From the NCBI RefSeq assembly GCF_043641665.1, contig NC_092181.1:21460463-21524462 (forward strand): a stretch of 64,000 nucleotides of DNA, written 5' to 3'. The notes under the pieces are model-generated. The model was not told where the DNA came from, made no database searches, and was given only the letters and a program-made list of their open reading frames with translations. Shown in pieces: positions 1-10,400 of the stretch. The stretch comes from Enoplosus armatus. Taxonomy: Eukaryota > Chordata > Actinopteri > Centrarchiformes > Enoplosidae. Every line of letters starts with the position of its first letter. Position 1 is the first letter of the stretch. The position numbers and the translations under genes are program-made.

Positions 1-2273
1 TGGCTTTTCAAGTCCTGCTGCTTTTGTACCACTGTTAGTCAAAGCCCCTCAAAGGCTGCCTTCACGATAGCCAGTAACCCAAAAAGCCTCATTGACACTG
101 AATCGTTTTAAAAGGGGATTGGTGGAATAATATCTGTAATTTCACTGATTATTAAGGACAGTGTGCACTCACGCTGGTAAAGATGTTGGCCTCTTTTACG
201 GCCTGTAATATGTCCAGTGACATGGCCGCAGATCACACTAGTCCTATCTGAACCAACATCACAGTGATTTGAATCCTGTCCTCAGTACATGTCTCCGACT
301 TTTCTCCCAATACCCCAAAAAACCTGCTGTTTTGTGACAAAGCCGATAATTCAAGTCTGGGCGGACATTTTGCGTTTGAGTATTTGCCTATAAGGAGCTT
401 CAGTTACTGCATTTCAGCTGTATTTTCACAGACCATGAAAAATAAAACGTTTGCTGGCCAGTGTGACCACCGCCTCTCCGTGTTGTTTGGACCACAGCAA
501 ATTAATCCAGGACAGGTGATTTCTTTGCACCATTTTGCCTTAAATGCATATGCATGAAAGGGAGGGATGCACTTCAATGACTTGATGCAAGGTGTGCATC
601 AGATGACAGCCAAACTAGCTTCCAGGTTGGTGCTCCTGTTTGATAAATAACACAGGTCTCTAGGCACAGAATGCATTTGAAAGGATGTGAGGCAGGTTTA
701 GTGAATCTGGTCCTCTGTGTTCTTCCCTCCACCAAGATTTTTTCCCTTTTTCTCACTCTGCCTCCTTTCTTCTTTCCTCATTTGGTGCTTGTGTTGCCCC
801 CCTCGCAGCACATCATCTCTCTCTCACTCTCTCTCTCCCCCTGCTTTTTTTCAGTCCTCTTCATCACCTGCATCTCCCCCACATATGAGATCTTCTCTGG
901 CTTTAGTCTCTGTCAGACCACCTTGCACCTCCCTTTTTTCTTGCTGTGATGCAGAGGCCACCCCTGCACATTTAAGGCGGTGGGGGCTGTACTCCATCAT
1001 ATCATCCATATAGGCTCTGCTCATACATTCGAGGAATCTTGAACTCCACTGGAATTTACAAAGGCATTATATATAGAGAAACTGTTCAGATCAGTTACAT
1101 GAGTCTAAGCCTGAGCATGCCTCACTAATTAATTTCATTTTCGGCACTTTTGCTTTCAGTGACTTGTGTATCAGCCCTTGAGGTTATTTGGAATCAGCTC
1201 TGGAGCTTGTCATTATTAACCCTTGTGGTCCTCACATAGACCAAATAAAGGCTGCATATGTGTTGTGGTTGATGATATACAACATCAATCATCATCCATT
1301 TATTAACATTTGGTGCAAACTGAATGAGAACAAGAACAAATCCTTCCAGGGATAAGATAAGCATGTACATTTATTCTTGACCTTGGAAATAGTCGTTTGA
1401 CATAACAATCCCGGAGTTTTCAACCAAATCACATGGCCTTCTTTAAGCCTGCATGGATCCTAAAAGGGTGGAATTGTTTTGTAAAGTGGGATGTAAAGGG
1501 AACACGAAGAGACTGAATAATTTGAGGAAAAAATTGTACATTTATTATTACTAAGGCAAACATACAAGATATAAAATAAGTTAAAACTGTGGTAATGAAT
1601 GAGGGAGAAAAGCCCCCCATTGGCAGTAATATGAGTTACACAGTGTTTGAAAGTTTACAACAGTCACCAGTGCTATCACTTTATGTGGTGCAGCATGAGG
1701 CTGTTCTCTTGCAGCCAACTCTTTGACGTCAACACCGCTCTCTTTCTCCAACTTCCATCTGCATTGCCAGAGGAGAAAAAATAGGCCCAGAATACAGAGT
1801 AGAGGAAGTAAGGTAATAAAAACTGAAAAACACTGATAAGACACATCTGTGGGATTAAACGAGGCTCTCTCTGGCTGCTAAATGAGCACCCTCACCCCCA
1901 TTAGTGGGGTTCACCAAAATATTCCTGAGTCGGCTGGGACGTGCCCCTCCTGCGAGGATGTCAGGTTGTTAAACACAGACACACAAACTCAGACATGTTC
2001 CCTCCAATTCCCCAAAAAGGTTCTGACAAAAAACAGGTATTTTACATTTTAAAAATATTACTATGGTTTTGAGTTTTTTTAGGAGATAAATGCAATTATT
2101 AATAGAGTTATAGCCTCTGGTAATGCAACTAATTAAATGTGCAGCTCTTTCATGTGAACGCTGGCACAGCTGCATTGAAAAATCCTGGGTTTAACAGAGC
2201 CATGTGATTACCAGCTCTGCACAGGAGTGTCAATGTTAGAATTAGTGGTGCTGAATAACTGGGTAAGAGTAAG
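1..2273. other. Unassigned noncoding sequence
   Basis: No gene or recognisable mobile element is visible. Short open frames occur on both strands but have no domain-like composition. The only marked feature is the pyrimidine-rich tract listed separately at about 717-860. The rest is AT-rich and not visibly repetitive within the window. Confidence 0.6.
717..860 (+). repeat. Pyrimidine-rich tract
   Basis: A stretch of about 140 bases is strongly C/T-biased on the + strand, with a CTCTCT run near 815-840, and ends in a poly-T followed by CAG. This resembles a splice-acceptor polypyrimidine tract. The frame after the CAG is open for only about 30 codons before a stop and matches nothing I recognise, so I treat it as low-complexity sequence. 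Confidence 0.6.
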
Positions 2274-2277
2274 TTAA

Positions 2278-2528
2278 AGGAATAGTTTGCCATGAGAAGA
2301 CTGATACCACTCTCATGTTTGTATGTTAAATATGAAGCTACAGCCATGAAGCCAGTTATGTGCCGCACTATTTCTTAGCCTCAGAGCTCCAGTGCTGACC
2401 TGGAGTCATTTTTTGAACAAATAAAACAAACTGTAGCTTCATATTTACTGTATAGATGTGAGAGTGGTATTAATGTAACTACTCAAGAAAGCGAATTAGT
2501 GCATTTCTCAAAATGTCAAACTATTCTT
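2278..2528 (+). mobile_element. MITE-like inverted-repeat element, family M, complete copy
   Basis: The left end starts AGGAATAG and the right end, read on the opposite strand, starts AAGAATAG. Each end is immediately flanked by TTAA (2274-2277 and 2529-2532). Both arms contain ACCACTCTCA and AAATATGAAGCTAC in mirror orientation, which defines terminal inverted repeats of roughly 60-95 bases. The left arm lacks about 40 bases present in the right arm. No coding capacity is seen, so it is a non-autonomous element. Related copies lie near 3.4, 7.1, 40.3, 45.5, 54.0 and 62.3 kb. The superfamily is not determined: TTAA flanks suggest piggyBac-type target duplication, but TTAA could be part of the conserved terminus. 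Confidence 0.75.
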
Positions 2529-2534
2529 TTAATA

Positions 2535-3235
2535 GTAAATTAATTATTTTATTATTTGATATAGGGAGTCTTAAGGAAGAATTCACTACCCTCTACCCGC
2601 CCCCCCTTAACCAATGTCCAAGCCAAGACAGCTCAAGCTTCCTTAAAATGGATGTGAAAAAAGGTGAAAGAGCAGCAGTTTGTAAGACCAAAAACCCTTA
2701 GTATGCCACCCAACACACTTTTTTATGGAGCAGAAAAGTGCAGTTGAATGGAGGAAGAATCTGAGTCACACTAAAGGAATTTAAACTTAATGCTGAGTTG
2801 GCCATTTTTCTCATGGACAGGTGAACATTTCACACAATTCACAGCAATTTATGTGACACTTCTCATCTTTGCCTGATCTATCGCTAGTGGAAAAACCAGT
2901 CAACCCCTACTTTTTTAGATCTTCACTTCTTTTGGGTTTGTGTGTGTGTTGTATATTGTGTATGTTCGGTATGTATGATAAAAAAGGGCCTTGTGGTGGT
3001 CAGTGCGGTTATTCTGTCAAGCTATCACACATCTCAACAACATATTTCTCACTCCCAACTCTCAACTCGTCAAATATGGCAGCTTAGTCAGTGGCCCTAC
3101 TCTTCAAGTTATGAGCCTCTACGTATCCCTCTCGCATCAGTTTTGCTCCACAGTCAAGTTAGCAATAATAAATATGCAACGTCCAGTTAGACTTTCAAAA
3201 TAAAGCTTGCTGAGAAACATTTCACATTTTATGAG
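2535..3235. other. Unassigned noncoding sequence
   Basis: Nothing recognisable is seen between the complete family-M element and the next repeat. Overlapping open frames at 2869-3203 are short and without domain features. Confidence 0.5.
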
Positions 3236-3237
3236 TT

Positions 3238-3383
3238 TTGGACTCGCAGGAAAGTACAAAGTTAGGTGACCTTCATGGTCATGGTAACAACAATAAACGT
3301 TTTTAATATTGTGAAACGGTTGCAGTTTGGTCAGGTTTAGGAAAAGATCATGGTTTGGGTTAGCCACCAGCTGATAACCATAG
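3238..3383 (+). repeat. Interspersed repeat, 'GATCATGGTT' family
   Basis: The stretch contains GGTTTAGGAAAAGATCATGG followed by TTTGGGTTAG, a signature I recognise from many fish genomes. A second copy in the opposite orientation lies at 13,225-13,460, and a related segment occurs inside the 480-bp repeats near 50,045-50,120 and 58,480-58,560. There is no coding capacity. Boundaries are approximate. Confidence 0.5.
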
Positions 3384-3605
3384 CTCATCATAAAGACTGG
3401 AAACAGGATACAGCTAGCCTGACTCTGTCAAACGGTAACAAAATCAGCTTACCAGCATCTCTACAGCTAACCACATCATATCTCTTTATTACATACAAAA
3501 ACTGAAGTGTAGAAACAATGATTCACCATTTTATGGTATTTCTTGACTGGGAGCACTAACTTTCTGGAATCTCCGCTGATTGCTTGACAACTGCTCCCAT
3601 CTAAG
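3384..3605 (+). mobile_element. Family-M MITE fragment
   Basis: The interior block of family M is present: CATAAAGACTGGAAACAGG, AGCTAGCCTG, GTAACAAAATC, CTTACCAGCATCTCTA and ACAAAAACTGAAGTG occur in the same order as in the copies at 54.7 and 62.4 kb. The left arm is missing, apparently replaced by the neighbouring repeat, and the right arm is not clear. It is a non-autonomous, decayed copy. Confidence 0.65.
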
Positions 3606-4144
3606 AAACACCTGGGCCAAGTACCTGGATACAACAAGCTTTATTTACTGCCTAATTGGCAACAAAAAGTCAACAAAAAGGTTAGTAGCTAAACTACTAT
3701 TGAGTAATAGTGAGGGCCACTACTAAACCACGATGTTACCCCCGACTGGTCTGGAGTGCAAATTCCCAGATCTAAATCTCACCAAATAATCAGAACACCC
3801 ATATTGGCTCGAACACTTTATTATGTATTTTCTGTCATATTATCGGACAGATTACTGATTACAGATTTACTGAGATATGATGAGTCGAGGCCAATATTTG
3901 GCGTCATTAAATGATGCCCTCTGAAAATGTGTCCTGCAGAGAAAGCAGATTACTTTACATAAGTCGAAAGCATCGCCTCTATTTACTGTATGATGAACAT
4001 TTGACCTTTTGCCAAAGGCCTTGAAGCACATAAATAACTGGAGTCTGACTTTGTGCAAAGTGCTGAAGTTCAGTGATGCAAACTACATTTTCTGGCACAG
4101 ACACACTGAAGACAAATGTTTAACCATTTAATCTTAATCCTTGC

Positions 4145-4158
4145 AAAAAAAAAAAAAA
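4145..4158 (+). repeat. Poly-A run (14 bases)
   Basis: An uninterrupted run of A. No retroposed sequence is recognised upstream, so it is listed as simple sequence. Confidence 0.9.
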
Positions 4159-6920
4159 ATTGCATTTCTCTTTTTTCACAGATAATGGGACCATTTCTTA
4201 TCCAAACTCAGTAGAAGATTCATAAGTAGAATTACATTTATTTGAAACACATATCCAATCCGTTTTCTGCATGTAGAGCTGCTTCAAATGAGAGATTTAT
4301 ATTCAGACCAATCTGACAAAACTTCACTATGAATTCAAATAGACTTGCAGAATGGGATGCAATTATAACTATGTATTAAGTCGTTTTTGATTTCCTCTCT
4401 TATTCCTATTAAGATTAAAGCGCACATCTTGGAGGTATTTTCCTCTTGACACATACATTAAATCACTCTGCCTCAAAACTCCAAAATAACCTCTTCAACT
4501 CTATCCTAATAAAGATTCTGCTCGTTTATAGCATCTTGTATAAGTGTTCACATACTGGACCTTATGACATGATGAAACTGTGGCTACTTGACAGGCTCTA
4601 CTGATTACAGCTCAGCATGACTGTAATAATTGCTCAGGTTCCATAAGACTCCTACACCGTTTCTGCCTGATTATTGCTGCCACCGCTGATCTACACTAAA
4701 CTCTCCCCTGATATTAAATATAACTCAGTAAAAAAACAAAAATGCCTTAGACCTCTGAAGTCATTGTGAAAGGACACTTGGAGACTCACTTCAAAGATCA
4801 TTTCATCCTCTTTAAATTAAATATAAGATGAAATACAACTGGATCAGCGATGAATTAGCATTGAACTTGATTAGAGTACTTGACCACTTCAGAAACATCC
4901 CCCTTTAAATGAGGCCAGTAGTTAGCACTACTGCCTCCTTAATGGTGTTCTCCAAGAGATGTGTAAAAGCAGCACTTGAATTTGATTAGCTCAAATGAAA
5001 GGAATTGCTCTACTCTAGATCTCTATTGCATTTAGTGGCTAAAAGAGGTTTACATCATGATTAAACAAATCCAGGAAGTTGACTTTATCAACTGCAGCTA
5101 CAGTGACTGTAGTCATAATACTGTTGTGAACTGTTCGTTCAGTTTCTGGCAGAATATTTTAAAGAAAGAAAGTTCACTTAAACGTAAACATACATGGTTT
5201 TGGAACATTTGCAGAAACAACTGATGCAGTCGTTTTTCTACATTCATTCTTATAAATCCAATTATTAAGGAACAATTTCACTTTTCAAAAGCATTTCACA
5301 GAAACGCACACAGCCCCAGTGCATGCAGCATGTATAATTACCAGGTTTTTCCCAAGCTTCTCACATCACGATGTTCCCAGCCAATATGTCACTTTTACGT
5401 TCAATACTTGACATCTAACATCCACAGAGACTCTCATACTGTTCCCCCCCCCTCACTTTTACATCTAACATATTACTTCCCACTTTCAAATAAATTGTTC
5501 TCATTCGCTACATTAACAAAATCACACAAAGCTCTTGTGAGTCATTTACATCAACACACATTCCTCTCTTTTCCGGAGCTTTCAACTGCATCTGACTGTC
5601 TTCTGCAGCGAATGGAACTGGCTCAGGAGATCACCTGTGTGAACATGGACCCCCCCATCTCCCATGGTTTGTCAGCCCATCACCTGCGAAAACCTGTACA
5701 AGCTTTGGTAGGACTCTTCCCTCTATTCCCATGGTTTTTCCTTGACTGACACTTTCTGGAGGCCAGACACTGATCACTGTTGGCTGAGTCAAGCTGTGTT
5801 TTCGGTTCGTTTGGCATAGAAACCCACTACAAAGGACTGCTGGGAGGTTTGGGGAATCGTTGTGGTTAATGGGTTAGACATGAAACAAGAGAGTCTACAA
5901 ATTCCACTTGATATCACACCTGTAATTTCCTGCCACTCTTCACTGTGGTGTTTGAAGTACATGAACAGATATATGCAGAGTGATGCATTTATTGTATGTA
6001 CTCAATAAATAAACATTTATTTCCAGATTTTATTACAAAGGAGCAAGACTTTTATAATTACAAAAAACATTAATAAGCAAACAACCTAAATATAAATAAA
6101 TTTAAAAAGAATCTAAGTATTTTGTATTGTATTACACATTTTTTTTTAATAAAATAAAATCTTGATTCATGTTTTTATTCTTGATTCAAATGATAATTTG
6201 TAAAACAAAACATTTGCTATCTTTATGATTTAAAGATATTTCTGGGAATTGTGCCGCCTTTGTGGATGTACGCACTCTTTTTCCTGTTGCTGTGGACACT
6301 GAATGCATGTAATGAAGCTGTGGCAGTCATATTTAAGTATGTTTTGTTGTTAGGAACAGGCAGTCCTAAAATGTGGCAGCATAATGTCAACCCCCTCCCC
6401 AACCACCTCTGCCCCCGTGGGGAAGTGAAGCACCATATTGGAGAGGATGACATTTCATGGTCCAGTAGCATTATTGCAATATAAAAACAAAACACCCTTG
6501 ACTTTTTGTGAGTGATGCGAAGGAGCCGTGGAGAGATGGAGGCAGAAAAAGAGCTGGATGCTGTCTAAACTTCTTAACACTCCATCGAAAGCAGTAAATA
6601 TGGTTGAACAAATAACAATAATGGTTGTGTGCGTTTAAATATTTGTTATCCGTCAACCTGTACAATGTATATTGCAATCCATCACTGTTAACAAAAAAGC
6701 ACCAACATAATGTTTGAATATTATTATATTTTGTATTTTCGGAATAGTGACATTAGCAGCAAAGAATAATAATCATATATCATCATCATAATCATAATAA
6801 TAAATCATTCTTGTTTACTTTAGCAAGATATTTTCCCACTAAGTAGAGGTGTAGCACGGACACCCTTTAATTAATTTAATGATATACTGATGCTTAGAAG
6901 TAATTTAACTGACTTTGGAA

Positions 6921-6931
6921 GGGGGGGGGGG
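6921..6931 (+). repeat. Poly-G run (11 bases)
   Basis: An uninterrupted run of G in AT-rich surroundings. Such runs are prone to length errors in assemblies. Confidence 0.9.
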
Positions 6932-7136
6932 CATGATTACAGACAGAAGGAGTGAAGTGACAGTGAATTTGTGTTTGATGATGTGAAATAGCTTCAATGT
7001 GTTAAGCCAATTTAAAAAAAAAAAGTGTGGTATTGCTGTACCTTAAGTACTTCCAAAGAAGGGTAGCATGCAGCAAGCAGAATTCAGGATGCAGAGAAAT
7101 GGCAGAATGGCAAAGAAGAAATAAAAGAAAAAACTG

Positions 7137-7496
7137 GAAGCAGAGGGAAACAACTAGCCTGGCTCTGTCCAAACAAAAGTAAACTAAAAGCTCACTAATT
7201 ATGTATTAATGCATATGTCGTTTGTTTAATGTACAAAAACTGAAATGCAAAAAACGTCAGGTTGTTGTTTTATGAAGCAGTGACCTGAATTCCTAAAGTA
7301 CTGAAGTACTGTCATCATTGTGGGGTTGCCAGGCAACCAGCAGAGACTCTCCTGACTCCAGTCTTTATGCCAAACTAAGCTAACTGTCCGCTGGCTGTAG
7401 CTTCACATTTAACAGACAGACGTGAGTGGGGCCATCAATCCTCTTAACTCTCAGCAGGAAAGTGTATTTCCCAATATATCGAACGATTCCTTTGAA
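7137..7496 (+). mobile_element. Family-M MITE, right-end copy
   Basis: It begins with the interior block (AACTAGCCTGGCTCTGTCC, AAGCTCACTAATTATGT, GTTTAATGTACAAAAACTG) and runs to a right terminal arm ending near CGAACGATTCCTTTG. Between them lies CCAGTCTTTATGCCAAACTA, the reverse complement of the 'TAGCTTAGCATAAAGACTGG' block of other copies, so the element interior is itself partly palindromic. It also carries GGTTGCCAGGCAACC at 7324-7338. The left arm is missing and there is no coding capacity. Confidence 0.7.
7324..7338. promoter_or_regulatory. X-box-like palindrome within family-M element
   Basis: GGTTGCCAGGCAACC is a palindrome apart from its central base and fits the RFX-factor X-box pattern (GTTGCC, short spacer, GGCAAC). 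It lies inside a mobile element copy. Binding or function is inference only. Confidence 0.3.
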
Positions 7497-10400
7497 GCGG
7501 ACAAGTGAGGAAAAGTGGAACAAAAAAAACTATGATGTAATTATTAAAAAAAAGCAAACGTGTAGAAAAACATGGGTAGAAAAGAGAAATTCTTTATTAA
7601 CCAAACTCCAGCCAGACCACACTCTTCCCAGGAACCAGACTGCCCAGCTCTCTGCCTCTGTGGTCCAAACGATTTATGACTGTGGCATTGAAGTGGGTGG
7701 CACAGCATGGTGGCAGATGTAGAGCGTTTAATTTAGACTAGCCAGATCAAAGTATCAGCAGAAGCACAGCAAGGTGTGGAAAAATACAATAAAAGAATGT
7801 ACCATTACTTTACCAAATCCACTCTCTCATCAGTGGCTTTTCGTCTTGTCTGTGGACCCCTTCTTTGTTTCCACTCTGCTGCCAGCAATATTATATTATT
7901 AATTTCTGACCGTTTTTTTTTGCCTATTTGTAATTGACAAGACTTCATGTATTAATCATATTTTGTGGCTTAGGTGAGTTCCAAATTAAACAGAGGCGCT
8001 GTTTGTTCTTGTGATTTTACTGGAAGAAGTGTGGGATGCTGGAAATCTATCTTTCCAGCCAACTGAGCTAAGCCATTGGGAGACAGTCTGGGGTTGGCTG
8101 CTCCCACTTCCTCTTGGTAATGGAAAAACCCACACTGAGAGTCAAGATAAAGAATGGGGAGAAGAATTCACGTACTGTATCTCAATTCTCGTTGGATTTG
8201 GGTCCCAGCATGAGGCACATTTTGGTCCATGTATAACTCTTAATTTTCAGAGAATGTATTAATTTAATTTACAATACTTTTGAAAGAGTGTCAGCTATTT
8301 TAAAGCTCATTTGATCTTTCAGCAAATCCTCATTAGCCACATGCTCTCATTGCTACTTGCCTTCAAAGCAAACTGATTGAAACATCTTAATGCCAGTGCA
8401 GTTTCCCTTGAATGAGAAACAGGATGGCTTCAATCTTCCACACGCTGTCAAGAGAAAGAGGGAAGGAAACAGATTCCTCTGGGAGTTCAATGCATTATTC
8501 CAGTCAATATATTGATGTATGTTTGAGACTGATCCAAGGGTAAAATCCCCTCAGAGACGAAGGTAAGAAGAGAGGGAGAGATGGTGATGTTTATATTCAT
8601 TTGTCCTCTACTTGGTGAGGCGTGCGCACTTCCTCTCACCCGCTCATGAATAATAAATGCTCACACAGCCTAAACTGACCTCTTTGCTATTACGTCAGAT
8701 GATGGATTTGTTTGAAAACCACTTGACCTTGTCTTAAACATCATCATTTTGCTGTGTCATTGACACTTGTGCAAGGTTGCCAAGTCACAGTCTGGCACCA
8801 GCAGCTGCAGAAATGCCTACTTTGAGATTTGGCTTCAGGGACTGTTAGTCCTGCAGGTCAAACAGACATTCAATCATAGCCTTTCTGTCTCGTTTGTTTA
8901 CTTTGTGCCAAATGTCAGACTTTGTTTACAGAAATTTAACTGAAGATGTCTTAATTACATCTCAAATGTCTCTTCACCGATCTCTTTGTTTGTATCTAAT
9001 TAACTAAATCTGATGGCAGCTAATTCAAATAAAGTAAATGCAGTTTTCTAAATTCATTGTTAACTGATTTTTTCCCCCAGTGCTACAGCTTGTAGTTAAT
9101 TAAACCTGCTGTGTGTGCGTAGGTACGTGTATAGAAAGCATCAACAGTTGCTGTATGACATCTTCAAGAAAAAATAACTGGTCTAACTGGTCTAAAAGAA
9201 CTGTTGGTCTTGTTTCACACAGGCACATGTGAAAACACCAAACAGCAGTATGTACAACATGAAACCATGAGATTGTTCTGCCCCTGAACAAAGCATTTAA
9301 AAGCTCTTGGTGTAAACTTGACGTCAAGGTTGACCTTTATTGTTTTATTTCACACAGGTTTTGCGCTCTAATGAGGCTCTATTGACTCATCTCCACAAAT
9401 GTTAATGTGCTAAGATTGAACAAATAAACCCTTTGCACACTCGCAGTACAATGTTTTGATGCATGAAAAGATAGCTAGGTTTTAAGAGGTTAGGCCATTC
9501 CTCAGACTAATATTACAAAGGAAGATGCTATCTGACACATATATGATTAGACACATGCACCCAGTCAATAGTGTCACACAGAAGTCAGGCACAGCACATA
9601 TAAAAATGAGTGTTTATTTGCAGTCTAACGGTCCAATTTTCAATTACTGCATCTGCAAAATTGTCCAGATACAAATTTTACAAGTTTATAATCAACATAC
9701 AACACACCAAATAAACTAATCTGCAGAATAAATGAAGCCCAGGCAGCCTCCTGCACTGATCCATATTAAGATAAAAATGTGATTAACTGTAAATAGATAG
9801 GCTCGTGACAAAATAACAGTAAATCTTTTAAATATTAAACTGGCTAAAGTGGGACTGTACAGTAGACTCCTGCATTCCAGCGTGTATGTATGTAGCATGT
9901 CAAAACATAAACAACTTCTAATTTAAATTTAATTTCGGTGTATTTCATATTTGTGTGAATCTGAACGTCCAACTACAAGAAAGAGAAGACTTTTGAGGTC
10001 ACCTCAGCTATAGTGGAGCCGGTAGCCTGCTGGTCTGAGGGACTGCTGTAGTAAAAACGTGAGAGAAGAGGAGGACATGCGAACAGAAAATAAAGAGATG
10101 ATGGGAAGTCTCAGGTAAGAGAGTGAGAGACCGCAATAGAAAGCGCCTGTGTGTGTGTGACAGAGGGAGTGGAAGGGAGAGAGCGCTCCGTAATCTCGCG
10201 TCTCTGCGGGAAGGACAGTTTAAATAATATTGTGTTGCAGGATGCAGCACTCTTCTCTATTATTACAGGATGAGTATGTTCAGGATTTGAGAGCAATCAG
10301 TAAAATGTCTCTTTCTTTCTCTTTCAAAGTTTGTCAGGATTTTAAAACTCCTGTCTCAGCCATTTGTGAACCCCTTCCTGTCTAGCTAGGTTGCCTAGCA

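Larger units (their letters stand above)
3606..7136. other. Unassigned noncoding sequence
   Basis: No gene or mobile element is recognised. It contains a poly-A run at 4145-4158, a C run near 5446, AT-rich stretches at 6000-6200 and 6740-6830, and an 11-base G run at 6921-6931. An exon-like 99-base open segment at 5609-5707 is discussed under findings but not called as a gene. Confidence 0.55.

Noticed and set aside
841..949. Exon after the polypyrimidine tract and CAG
   Set aside because: The open stretch after the acceptor-like site is short, ends without a donor I can support, and has no recognisable protein content.
5330..5749. 139-codon open frame on the + strand
   Set aside because: The full frame has no domain, is rich in Ser/Leu/Phe and His as expected from CT-rich noncoding DNA, and starts in featureless sequence. 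Only the inner 99 bases were kept, as an exon candidate.
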